The notes under the pieces: model-generated
Databases searched by the model: none
What the model saw: the letters and a program-made list of their open reading frames with translations, nothing else
Told to the model about the DNA's origin: nothing
From: Opitutales bacterium
GTDB lineage: Bacteria > Verrucomicrobiota > Verrucomicrobiia > Opitutales > Oceanipulchritudinaceae
Direction of reading: 5' to 3'
DNA length: 39,170 bases
Assembly: GCA_007133065.1 (NCBI GenBank)
Contig: SLNJ01000028.1
Location: 1-39,170 of the forward strand
Shown: positions 31,728 through 39,170 of the stretch, in pieces
Layout of the letters: every line of letters begins with the position of its first letter
Numbering within the stretch: position 1 is the stretch's first letter
Made by a program: the position numbers and the translations under genes

Positions 31728-32564
31728 CTAAAAGAGCCCCTCCGGCAGGCCGGTGTTCACTTTTACCTCCTTGACCTCGTGCACCATTTCGAAGGCATCG
31801 TTTTCGAGAATCTGCTCGAGTTGTTGGATTTGCGGCTCGACCATACGCTTCATCATACGGCGTTGCTCTTCGGGCATATTCCCAAGCTGGCGTTCGATTT
31901 CCTGCAGCCCCCGGCGGGCCTCTTCGCGCTCTTCGGGCGAGATCATCTCATCGATTCCCTCAACCAGAACAACCGTGCGGAAAGGAATGTACATTCCCTC
32001 CACATCACGATAGTCCTGCATATGGATCTCCGGTCGCACCGTGCGCAAATCTCCCGGACCGCGCTCGAACTCGGTCTTAAATTCCATCTTGCGCAACACC
32101 CACCGCTCCGCATCGATGAATACGTTTACGTCCTCCATTGGTTCGTGGTCTTCTGTGCCGTCGCCAAATTGCTCGATCACGGGGATGTATAGATGGTGCG
32201 TTTCCACACCATCGACGGTAGCGCGACCCTCGTAGCGGGCGTTCGCACGCGCAGTCTCGTAGGTTTCCGATGCAAAAAAGTCCGAATGACTCAGCATCGA
32301 CTGCTCGACTGCCTCGTCATGCATCCTATCCATGCCGCGAACCTTCGTCCGGGCTTCGAAAGTCGGACGACCATTCTCCATCACTTTCTTGTAGTAGGCC
32401 GTGTACAGATTGGTGACCACGGTGTAGTCATCGACGTCCGCGACACCGCGCTCGAACGCTTCCACCATATTGTCGAGCACCCGCTCCGCCGTCATCGCCG
32501 GGTACGCATGAAGCGGTAAAATGATTATAGCCGAGAGGAGGAGGACCGAATTCAATTTTTTCAT
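31728..32564 (-). CDS. Exported LolA-like (outer-membrane lipoprotein-sorting-like) protein
   Basis: 278 residues. The N-terminus has a clear signal peptide (MKKLNSVLLLSAIIILPLHA, cleavage about 20-23). Residues 25-200 are beta-rich (YTVVTNLYTAYYKKVMENG, GVETHHLYIPVIEQF, FIDAERWVLRKMEFKTEFER, YIPFRTVVL), consistent with the half-barrel of LolA/DUF4292-like proteins that bind lipid. A long acidic coiled-coil segment (SPEEREEARRGLQEIERQL and on) and a C-terminal strand (VKVNTGL) follow. I infer a periplasmic or surface protein that binds acyl groups, but no specific role. It sits 110 bp downstream of the heparinase-like gene, on the same strand. No clear ribosome-binding site precedes the ATG. 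Confidence 0.72.
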   Translation of the reverse strand: MKKLNSVLLLSAIIILPLHAYPAMTAERVLDNMVEAFERGVADVDDYTVVTNLYTAYYKKVMENGRPTFEARTKVRGMDRMHDEAVEQSMLSHSDFFASETYETARANARYEGRATVDGVETHHLYIPVIEQFGDGTEDHEPMEDVNVFIDAERWVLRKMEFKTEFERGPGDLRTVRPEIHMQDYRDVEGMYIPFRTVVLVEGIDEMISPEEREEARRGLQEIERQLGNMPEEQRRMMKRMVEPQIQQLEQILENDAFEMVHEVKEVKVNTGLPEGLF

Positions 32565-32673
32565 TTAGACAGGGAAACGTACTCGGAATGAAAATGCAAT
32601 CCCTGGCGGCGGACCGTGGATAGCGAGCAGAATTTCCGGCCCGAGCGCCGTTCAGGCGCCGCCTATGCGATGG

Positions 32674-35193
32674 TCAATGCGCCGCCGCAACCCAGAGCCA
32701 CGAGCCGGGGCTCGTCAGAGGATCCTCACCGATGTACACCCAGCGCGAGGCCCGCCAAACCCAAATCCAAGGGTCCTGACTCACGGTGATATCGCCCAAA
32801 AATCCCCCGGTTTCCACCAGGTCGGCGCTGTCGCGCGGGTACCCGCGCCACAGATCGGCACCGGACTCGCCGCTGGAAGGGTTCGGGTTGGGGATCCATG
32901 CCCAGGTTCCGGATTCCGACCAGCCCTCCCGATCAATATACGCCCAATTCGAGAGGCGCCAGACCCAGACCCAGGGGTCCTGATCAACGCGGATCACCCC
33001 GAGATACCGATTCGTGTCCGTGTTCATCTGGTGGTCGACCTCGTGCCCGTGCCAGTATCCCATGGGGTCGCGAGGCTGCTCCCCCCACCACGCCTGAATC
33101 GCGCCGGTTCGGTTGAAGGTCACAACGTGGTCCACGTCGTCGCGGGTGATACGCACCCCGACCCGGTTTCCTTCTTCGACCAGCTCAACATCTCCCATCT
33201 CCTGCAAATCCAGATCCCCGACTCGCAGCACGTGGAGGAACTCGTCACGCGTACGGGATGCGCCGGGGCGAACCTCCATGCGCCACTCGCCCCAGAGCTC
33301 GTGAAAGCTGCTCGAGGTCGTCGGTTCCCAGTTCTGCCCGGCGGACCAGAACTCCTTCCCCGGACCGCCGACGGGGACGAGGTCGGCGTCATCCGGAAGG
33401 AGGGTGCGCGTCAGCATCGCCCCCTGGTTCTGCTCGGTCCGGAAGGTGCGACCGTCGTCCCGGAAATCGGGTTCACTGGCCGTCTGGAGCAACCAGGTCT
33501 TGTCGAAGTTAGCCTGAGTCGATTCGACGCGGTCGAACACCACGAAGGTGTCGGGTTTGACAAAGACCAGTTGCCGGACGACCTCCTCAGCCTTCGATGG
33601 GTGGTAGGCCTCGGTCATATCGTTCGCGGCATACGTGTAGAGGGGGTTCGTCGTGAACCCGGCGAGATCGCCGCCATACTGATACTGACCGCCATCGAGC
33701 GTCTGCCCTGTGCCGCCCCAGACTGACGGCGCCTGGTCGTACGCGGCGGGGGCGTGGATCAGAATCGAATTATGGGCGACGGTTCGATAGAAGTACTCGG
33801 TGAGATGCGTGGAGCGCGTCCGGTCGCCGTAGGTCCCGGCGTCGATCGCCTGGAATCCCTTGTGATAGATCGTGAAGTGCCCCTGGTCGTAATGGCGGTG
33901 GCTGTTCACCTCCCCGTCGACGACGAATACCGCGTGCGTGTCCTCGGAAGTCCATCCGCTCTTCATGAAAACAGTCCCCATCGTGGGGAATGCCTTGGCA
34001 AGCGGCCAGGATTCATCGGGACCCTTCGGCTCAGGCAGGTCCACTGTCCGGTATGTAAAAGCCGGGGGAAGCGACCACCAGTATAGATCGTAATCGGGCG
34101 TATCCAGAGGTCCCTCCCGGAGCCAGAGTGCAAACGCGGCACGCTCCGGGTAACGATCGGCGTAAAAGTGCGCGATCTGCTCCATCTGCATTCCAAGGAA
34201 GGTGGTTCCGATAAAACCGTTTCCTGAATGCCCGGAATCGCCCAGCCCGTAACTGCGAGGCCCGTCGACACCGGGTATCCGCTTCCAGAACACCCAGTAC
34301 GGAAAGAGTGAGAGGTGATCGTATTCCGCTTCGATGGCCCCATCAGTCGCGGAATTGAACGTATACATGAAGATGAACTCGGTCCACGGATACATCTGAA
34401 AGGCGTACCCCGTCGCCACACTCGCGGCGCCTCCCTCATCGCCGGCCACAAGCGCGCGGTACTCCAAAAGGTCGATGTGCCGGTTGTAACCCTGAATCAT
34501 CCGGTCGAGCGCGTAGTCGTCGTCGATCCCGTCGCCGTAGAACGCCACACCGATGTACCACGGCAGGTTGACCGGCCCGTAGAATCCGCCCGTGATTCCC
34601 CCTCTATTCAGGCGATTCAGACCGGCTCCCGAAGCCATCTCGCGCTTGTGATGGTCGATAAACTCGGTCACAAAATGCTCCCGTTCCCCAAGCGTCAGCT
34701 GATCGTGAATCCAGTCGTACGCGGCGAGCGCGCAGATCCGGCTCGTGGAATACCAGTTGACCGCCTCGCCGGCGTCGATCTGGCGGTGGTAGAATGCCAC
34801 CGCGGCCTCAAGGTAGTTCTTCGCCTTCTCGAGCGCCTCCAGGCCCGGATTGTTGCGCGAGCTGCCGCTATCACCCTCCATCAACCAGACCAATGCCGCT
34901 TCCATCGCGAAGGGACCATACCCCGGATTCGACCTGTCGCCCCAGCTTTCGGGTGCCTCGTCCGGCCGCGCGCGCACGCGGTTGAAGAGAGCGTTGTAAA
35001 AGTCCGATTTCTCATTCTCCAGGTAATCGCGGACCTTCGGCCAGGTCTCCTGGTTGAAGAACATGCGCGGCCGATCGGTGCGCAGATCGGAGAGCCAGTC
35101 GGGATCTTCGGCAGACGCAGTGTCCGCGCCTCCCAGGGAGAGCGCTGCGACCAGCAAGCCAACGGCAAGCCGCCTGAGGCAAGCGGATGACAT
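32674..35193 (-). CDS. Heparinase II/III-like polysaccharide lyase with duplicated aromatic C-terminal motif
   Basis: 839 residues from the ATG at 35193, chosen because it gives a normal signal peptide (RLAVGLLVAALSLGGADTASA); ATGs at 35235 and 35262 lengthen it without benefit. An N-terminal alpha/alpha toroid (about 30-380, KVRDYLENEKSDFYNAL, AAYDWIHDQLTLGE) is followed by a beta-sandwich with the heparinase II/III-type core: VDGEVNSHRHYDQGHFTIYH, AIDAGTYGD and YRTVAHNSILIH, where His residues and Tyr likely act in beta-elimination of uronic-acid polysaccharide. The last 110 residues hold two copies of an LG-I-V-QDPW-WVWR-S-W-YI repeat. Together with the CotH-like gene and LolA-like gene it forms the secretome block. 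Exact substrate (heparin-, alginate- or ulvan-like) is not determinable. Confidence 0.88.
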   Translation of the reverse strand: MSSACLRRLAVGLLVAALSLGGADTASAEDPDWLSDLRTDRPRMFFNQETWPKVRDYLENEKSDFYNALFNRVRARPDEAPESWGDRSNPGYGPFAMEAALVWLMEGDSGSSRNNPGLEALEKAKNYLEAAVAFYHRQIDAGEAVNWYSTSRICALAAYDWIHDQLTLGEREHFVTEFIDHHKREMASGAGLNRLNRGGITGGFYGPVNLPWYIGVAFYGDGIDDDYALDRMIQGYNRHIDLLEYRALVAGDEGGAASVATGYAFQMYPWTEFIFMYTFNSATDGAIEAEYDHLSLFPYWVFWKRIPGVDGPRSYGLGDSGHSGNGFIGTTFLGMQMEQIAHFYADRYPERAAFALWLREGPLDTPDYDLYWWSLPPAFTYRTVDLPEPKGPDESWPLAKAFPTMGTVFMKSGWTSEDTHAVFVVDGEVNSHRHYDQGHFTIYHKGFQAIDAGTYGDRTRSTHLTEYFYRTVAHNSILIHAPAAYDQAPSVWGGTGQTLDGGQYQYGGDLAGFTTNPLYTYAANDMTEAYHPSKAEEVVRQLVFVKPDTFVVFDRVESTQANFDKTWLLQTASEPDFRDDGRTFRTEQNQGAMLTRTLLPDDADLVPVGGPGKEFWSAGQNWEPTTSSSFHELWGEWRMEVRPGASRTRDEFLHVLRVGDLDLQEMGDVELVEEGNRVGVRITRDDVDHVVTFNRTGAIQAWWGEQPRDPMGYWHGHEVDHQMNTDTNRYLGVIRVDQDPWVWVWRLSNWAYIDREGWSESGTWAWIPNPNPSSGESGADLWRGYPRDSADLVETGGFLGDITVSQDPWIWVWRASRWVYIGEDPLTSPGSWLWVAAAH
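32686..33006 (-). repeat. Tandem copies of an aromatic motif inside the heparinase-like C-terminus
   Basis: Two copies of about 39 codons, 33006-32890 and 32802-32686, are offset by 204 bp. At the protein level they share LG-I-V-QDPW-WVWR-S-W-YI and G-W-W. At the DNA level the stretches 32731-32802 and 32935-33006 are also clearly alike (both contain GGGTCCTGA), so the duplication is fairly recent or under selection to stay similar. Confidence 0.8.
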
Positions 35194-35331
35194 GCCCGAT
35201 CCAGTCGAGGAGTGATTGCAGGTGGGGATTTTCATATTAGCCGATAGATTAGTGCGGCCCAAAACACGGTGTCAATGGACCCGTGGATTTTCATTTTCAA
35301 AACGAAGTCGCTAATTCCTTGCGGAACGTGA

Positions 35332-38300
35332 TCAGAACTCGGCCCACTCGCCCGCTCCCTCCCCGCTCAGCACGAGGTAGTTCGGATATTGCCCGCTGCC
35401 GGTCCACGCCCACTCCCCCGCATCATAATTCCAGAAGTAGTAGCTGGATTCGTCCTCTCCGAAGATGTACAACCAATTCCCGGTCGCAGCGGAATAGACG
35501 AACGGGAAGTGCCGGTCGTACAGGTATCCCAGAGCATTCCACTTCCATCCCCCACCGAAGTTCTCCGTAGCTTCCGATCCCTCGAAGATCGAGCCGACCC
35601 AGATCTCCCGGCCCTCAAGTGTGAGGTTATCGATCCGGTTGTTGCCCTCGAATCCGCCCTCGAATTCTCCCTCGCCTTGCGCGAAGGTGATGCGAACCCG
35701 GAATTCCGGATTGTCGGCGGCGCCCTCGATATCGCTGAAATCGAATCGGTGGACGATCGGGTCCTCGTCGAAGAGGATGATCTCGGCAAACTCCTCGTAC
35801 TCGACTCCATCGACGCTGTAGGAAATCAGCTGCCGACCGGCGCCCTGGCCGGAACGGCGCGTCTCGTAGGTGAGGACCGGGCGGGTGTGGTCCGTCGTCG
35901 GAACGTGCAATTCGACGGTCGAACCGAGCGGGTTGTTGATGCGCAAGTGCCGGCCTGCGGGGTCATCCCAGCGGGCGTTGGCGCCTTCGAACCCGTTGCC
36001 GCCGGCGTCGGTCACGCCCGTCTCCGGACCCGGGACCACGGCGATCTGCGCCGAACCGGCTGAGTAGGTCGGCTGAAGCATGTTCTCCGTGTCATTGAAA
36101 TTCCAGTACGCCAGAAGCATGTCCTCCGGTCCCCGTTCGAAGCGCGCGGTCAGGCTGAGGCCATCCTCCGGAGCGACCTCGATTGTCGGATTGTCGTGAT
36201 CGGGAAACTCCTCCCACCCGGCGAACCGGTAACCCGGGTTCGGGAGCGCGGTGACGGTAATCGGGTTTCCGGAGTAGTAGCGTCCCTCGAACGGGAACGG
36301 GGCATCGAGGTCGGGGAGCCCCGGCGTGTCGCGGTCGAGCCGGATGGTGTTCACCTGCAGAGCGCCGCGGTCCGGGTCGGAGACGTCGAAGGTCACCGGG
36401 ACCGCGTCGCCGATCCCAAAGAATTCCGCAACGCGGTTGCGGATGTATACCGGACGCTCCCGCGCGTGGGTGCGGAAGACATTGACATGATTTGAGCCCA
36501 TCCGCGGCCAGCGCTCCCGGTGCTCGCCGTCACGGAGCGGGCCGATCCGATCCTCAAAGGCGTCGATCAGCGCGTCGACCCGGCTGCGCTGGAAGCTCGT
36601 GTTCAGATGGTCGGCGAACGCGTTGGCGAAACGGGTGCGGAACTCCGGGTTCTCCAGGAGTCCGCGGAGCAGCCGGGTCGATCCGACCCGCGCGAGATCC
36701 TCGCCCCACGATTCGTCGCGGGTCGCCCAGCCGAGGGTATCGTGCGAGGGCGAGCCCCCGTACATGCCGAACCCAAAGTCGAGATCGACCAGCACCCAGC
36801 GCCAGCGCCCGTCGTGCGAGGCCGGGGCGCCCGGACGCCGGTCCGGCGTGCGCTTGCGCCAGAAGTCGTTGTTGTTGTGGGGCCAGTCCCGGTTCCCGAC
36901 AAAGATTTCTCCGACATTGTAGAGAATGAAGTTCTCGACGTCGACCTGGTCGGTCACATGCGCGTAGTGGTCCGGATCGGAGAGATCGTTCTGCTCTATG
37001 TAGGCGATGAGGTCCTTGTAGTCCTGCAGGTCGTCCTCGGTGCCATCCTTGAGCATCACGCCCTGGTAGACCCCCTTGTCGTGGCCCTTCGTGAGCATGG
37101 CGACATCATCGGAGTCGATCAGGTGACGCCCCTCGACATGGAAGCGGTCCACCCGCTCGCGCAGGTTCATGTGCCCCCAGAACTCGCCGTTAATAAAGTG
37201 GACCACCGGGAGGTGGCGCTGGTCGTCCAATCCCATCGGCCGCAGGATCGCCTGCATCAGCGCATCCCGGTAGCGGGAGTTCGGGTTGTCGTTGCCCGAC
37301 TGCCGGATGATGAGCCGGTTAAAATTCGTGACGGGCCGGCCGTAGATGTCGTACAGGTCGTCGAAGAAGCGAATGCGCATGCGCCCGTCATCATCGTAGT
37401 CACGCCGCGAATACACCCGGATGCTCTTCATGAAGTACGATCGCGAGGCGTTGCCGTGCATGCGGTAGCCGACGTTCTGCGACAGCACCCGACCATCCCC
37501 CGGCACGAATATCTCGAGGTGGCCGGGGACCTCCCACTCGCGCCCGCGCTGGTGGTAGTTAGCGGGGCGACGCCATACGGCCTGTCCCTCGTGCTGCTCG
37601 TCGTGGATGATTCCCGGAACGTAGATCCCGTAATCATACGAGAAGAATCCGTCTTCCGGCACCGTGATCGAGAGAACCAGAAAGTCGTACCGGTCCTCGC
37701 CCTGGTTCGTGATGTAGTAGGAGTGCGTCACCACATTGCTCGGGAGAGCACCGTCCCGGACCGCCCGCGCGCGAACGACGTGCCCCTTAAACGGCGGCGA
37801 CGACGGATCTGAGTGCGAATCGCGCGTAATCCGGATGGTGGTGAGCCACTCGGGATCACGGGCGCGGCTCGCGAGGCTGAGCGGCTCGTCGTACACGTGC
37901 GTCTCGAGCGTGGCCGTGCGCGGATCATCGTCCTCAAACGGCTGGTAGCGGTAGGTTCTCCCGCCGATGTCGTCCGGATCCGGCTCGGACCCGTCCAGCG
38001 TGTAGAGGATGGTCGCGTCCGGGTTCGCGGTGGAGAGCTGGAGGAGAACGGTCGACGTATGAAATCCTCCCTCGTGCGAGAATTCGGGCGGCTGCATCCA
38101 CGCGTCATAGGTCTGGGTATCGTTCGCAGCCAGCGGGGTCGGCTCCGCGACGTAGTACCAGTCCCCCGTTCCGTCCGGCACCCGCCCGTAGGCGTGATCG
38201 CGTGGCAGCGCTACCGGATCGACGGCATCGACCACCGAGGCGTCGTCCGGATGCACGAGCAACAGCGGCTCGCCGTCCGCACTGACGCTGAAATTTGCGT

Positions 38301-38619
38301 GCAGCGCCTCTGCGGGATCCGTCCGGTTCTTCCCGGAAGCCCAGACCAGGAGATACTCCCCCGGTTCAATGACGACATCCGGAAAAATCCAGCGGAAGAG
38401 GTTGTCAGGATCGTCGGACAACCCGAATCCCTCGAGATTCACAGTACTCTCCCCATAATTGTAGAATTCGATCCAATCCTCGAAATCCCCGTCCTCGTCC
38501 GCCAGCACGTTGCCGTTCGACGCGACGAATTCATTGATGGCGACCGTCTGCGCCGAGGCGGCGCAGAGTCCGGCGAACAGTGAAACGGCCAGGAACGCGA
38601 ACGGCACGCGCACAGGCAT
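35332..38619 (-). CDS. Large exported LTD / CotH-kinase protein with aromatic C-terminal module
   Basis: 1095 residues from the ATG at 38619, chosen for its signal peptide (VPFAFLAVSLFAGLCAASAQ). Domains: lamin-tail domain (about 25-140; INEFVASNGNVLADEDGDFE), a chitobiase/HEX-C-like beta domain (about 185-305; ILYTLDGSEPD), the CotH kinase domain (about 315-700; MHGNASRSYFMKSIRVY with Lys398, NRDWPHNNNDFWRK with Asp578, WVLVDLDFGFGM with Asp612/614), an InlB-like repeat (about 800-880; YRFAGWEEF), a jelly-roll-like region and a C-terminal 71-residue aromatic module. CotH proteins are atypical secretory-pathway kinases; Lys398, Asp578 and Asp612/614 are my guesses at key residues, placed by motif position. 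This is likely a large surface protein binding or modifying glycans or spore-coat-like partners. Confidence 0.9.
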   Translation of the reverse strand: MPVRVPFAFLAVSLFAGLCAASAQTVAINEFVASNGNVLADEDGDFEDWIEFYNYGESTVNLEGFGLSDDPDNLFRWIFPDVVIEPGEYLLVWASGKNRTDPAEALHANFSVSADGEPLLLVHPDDASVVDAVDPVALPRDHAYGRVPDGTGDWYYVAEPTPLAANDTQTYDAWMQPPEFSHEGGFHTSTVLLQLSTANPDATILYTLDGSEPDPDDIGGRTYRYQPFEDDDPRTATLETHVYDEPLSLASRARDPEWLTTIRITRDSHSDPSSPPFKGHVVRARAVRDGALPSNVVTHSYYITNQGEDRYDFLVLSITVPEDGFFSYDYGIYVPGIIHDEQHEGQAVWRRPANYHQRGREWEVPGHLEIFVPGDGRVLSQNVGYRMHGNASRSYFMKSIRVYSRRDYDDDGRMRIRFFDDLYDIYGRPVTNFNRLIIRQSGNDNPNSRYRDALMQAILRPMGLDDQRHLPVVHFINGEFWGHMNLRERVDRFHVEGRHLIDSDDVAMLTKGHDKGVYQGVMLKDGTEDDLQDYKDLIAYIEQNDLSDPDHYAHVTDQVDVENFILYNVGEIFVGNRDWPHNNNDFWRKRTPDRRPGAPASHDGRWRWVLVDLDFGFGMYGGSPSHDTLGWATRDESWGEDLARVGSTRLLRGLLENPEFRTRFANAFADHLNTSFQRSRVDALIDAFEDRIGPLRDGEHRERWPRMGSNHVNVFRTHARERPVYIRNRVAEFFGIGDAVPVTFDVSDPDRGALQVNTIRLDRDTPGLPDLDAPFPFEGRYYSGNPITVTALPNPGYRFAGWEEFPDHDNPTIEVAPEDGLSLTARFERGPEDMLLAYWNFNDTENMLQPTYSAGSAQIAVVPGPETGVTDAGGNGFEGANARWDDPAGRHLRINNPLGSTVELHVPTTDHTRPVLTYETRRSGQGAGRQLISYSVDGVEYEEFAEIILFDEDPIVHRFDFSDIEGAADNPEFRVRITFAQGEGEFEGGFEGNNRIDNLTLEGREIWVGSIFEGSEATENFGGGWKWNALGYLYDRHFPFVYSAATGNWLYIFGEDESSYYFWNYDAGEWAWTGSGQYPNYLVLSGEGAGEWAEF

Positions 38620-39010
38620 CAGAGGATTGCAGGAAGATGCTTCGGAGTGGCCAGCCGAGGGGCTGGAGCCCGGACGGCCCGCCACCGGGAAAGAGCGATT
38701 CGAATTGGGGTTCAGGCACATAGTCGATCAGATGAGGGGGTTGTCGTGGTAGAGTTGAATTCAGGTAAACTGGGATCGGGCTTTCGAACACTCAGACTCC
38801 GGTTTTGGGGATTTGATCCGGATGATGCGCGCCGGGGGTTCGCTTGCTGAGTGGGGGTTTGCCACGGGTTAACCACGATTCCAGAACCGTGACAAGCCAT
38901 TTTTCCCAGCGCACCACGGGTTGCCGGGATCATCCTGCCTACAATGATGCAGTCAAATCGGCAGTGGAGCAAGCACCCATGGATACCATGGATTTGAGAG
39001 ATTCCCAAAA
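38620..39010. other. Intergenic region before the CotH-like gene
   Basis: 391 bp without a convincing gene. It contains the palindrome GGTTAACC (38867-38874) and two copies of CCACGGGTT (38862-38870 and 38914-38922), spaced 52 bp, which could be a protein-binding array or chance. The CotH-like gene's promoter should be here; I see no clear -35/-10 pair. Confidence 0.35.
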
Positions 39011-39170
39011 CTACATCGCCTCGCCTGCCGCCTCCCGCACACGTGCCGCGATCACCCGTTTTTCGTCGACTTCGACGATGTGGACCTCGAGACCGTCCAG
39101 CTGAAGGGTTTCGCCGGCCTTCGGAATGCGTCCGAGTTGTGCCGTGATGAGTCCGCTGAACGTCGAAACG
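39011..39170 (-). CDS. C-terminus of a CorC/HlyC-type (CNNM-like) hemolysin-family transporter, cut by the right edge
   Basis: The last 52 residues on the minus strand read STFSGLITAQLGRIPKAGE, then LQLDGLEVHIVEVDEKRVI, ending in REAAGEAM and a TAG at 39013-39011. This is the CorC_HlyC (transporter-associated) domain: GRIP--GE, a L---VV- strand, then V-EVD-KRV and R. Such proteins have an N-terminal DUF21 membrane domain, a CBS pair and this C-terminal domain and are linked to Mg2+/Co2+ homeostasis. The rest lies outside the window. Its C-terminal stop is 391 bp before the CotH-like gene on the same strand. Confidence 0.88.
   Translation of the reverse strand, partial: VSTFSGLITAQLGRIPKAGETLQLDGLEVHIVEVDEKRVIAARVREAAGEAM

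Noticed and set aside
34315-35190. Plus-strand open frame antisense to the heparinase-like gene
   Set aside because: Shadow of a well-supported gene with signal peptide and active-site motifs.
36520-37812. 430-codon plus-strand open frame antisense to the CotH-like gene
   Set aside because: The opposite strand has consistent LTD, CotH-kinase and tail motifs; this frame does not.
1-39170. CRISPR array, prophage, or complete insertion sequence
   Set aside because: No regularly spaced repeats, phage structural or integrase genes, or complete transposase with inverted repeats were seen; only the transposase remnant at 531-833.

Overview
The window looks like chromosomal DNA from a GC-rich member of the Verrucomicrobiota, most likely the Opitutae (Puniceicoccales/Opitutales). 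Evidence: a PEP-CTERM protein, a decayed sulfatase, a heparinase-like polysaccharide lyase, a large LTD/CotH-kinase surface protein, and above all the Trp/Tyr-rich C-terminal modules on three exported enzymes, a style of protein end I associate with marine Opitutae. The organism assignment is inference; no rRNA is present.

Layout. 1-1290: the end of an unrecognised gene, then a scar holding a transposase C-terminus and a sulfatase C-terminus. 1406-2533: a DUF2249 protein divergent from a Crp/Fnr regulator, suggesting a nitrogen-oxide or redox switch. 2547-5653 (minus): small membrane protein, GPP34/GOLPH3-like protein, thioesterase and membrane-anchored subtilase. 5782-7873 (minus): a DapA-superfamily lyase/synthase and an NAD-dependent epimerase-like protein, separated by one base. 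7997-8081: tRNA-Leu(UAG). 8233-12937: FAD-linked dehydrogenase, NrdG-type radical SAM activase, SDR, metallo-beta-lactamase-fold hydrolase and thioredoxin-fold protein. 12968-14502 (minus): rpsB-tsf. 14798-19869 (plus): DUF456 protein, lipB, lipA, glnD. 19897-22282 (minus): hisA and an exported purple-acid-phosphatase-like enzyme. 22423-24081 (plus): ispH, a small conserved protein, trxA. 24121-28224: menA, a DJ-1-like gene, and the operon acyltransferase / 98-aa protein / serS. 28381-30502: mgtE and marC. 30764-38619 (all minus): a run of exported proteins (PEP-CTERM protein, LolA-like protein, heparinase-like lyase, CotH-kinase protein). The right edge holds the C-terminus of a CorC/HlyC-type transporter.

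How genes work together. lipB and lipA form a complete octanoyl-transfer plus sulfur-insertion lipoylation route and share a strand with glnD. rpsB and tsf form the usual translation pair, but pyrH/frr do not follow. menA and ispH serve menaquinone and isoprenoid synthesis. The 30.7-38.7 kb block reads as a secretome locus for binding or breaking down sulfated or uronic polysaccharide.

Most interesting signal. Three unrelated exported enzymes (phosphoesterase, heparinase-like lyase, CotH-like kinase) end in variants of one aromatic module, which I propose is a shared surface-anchoring, sorting or glycan-binding tail. Next to the lyase, a fourth exported protein carries a PEP-CTERM tail, so two kinds of C-terminal tail occur in one region.
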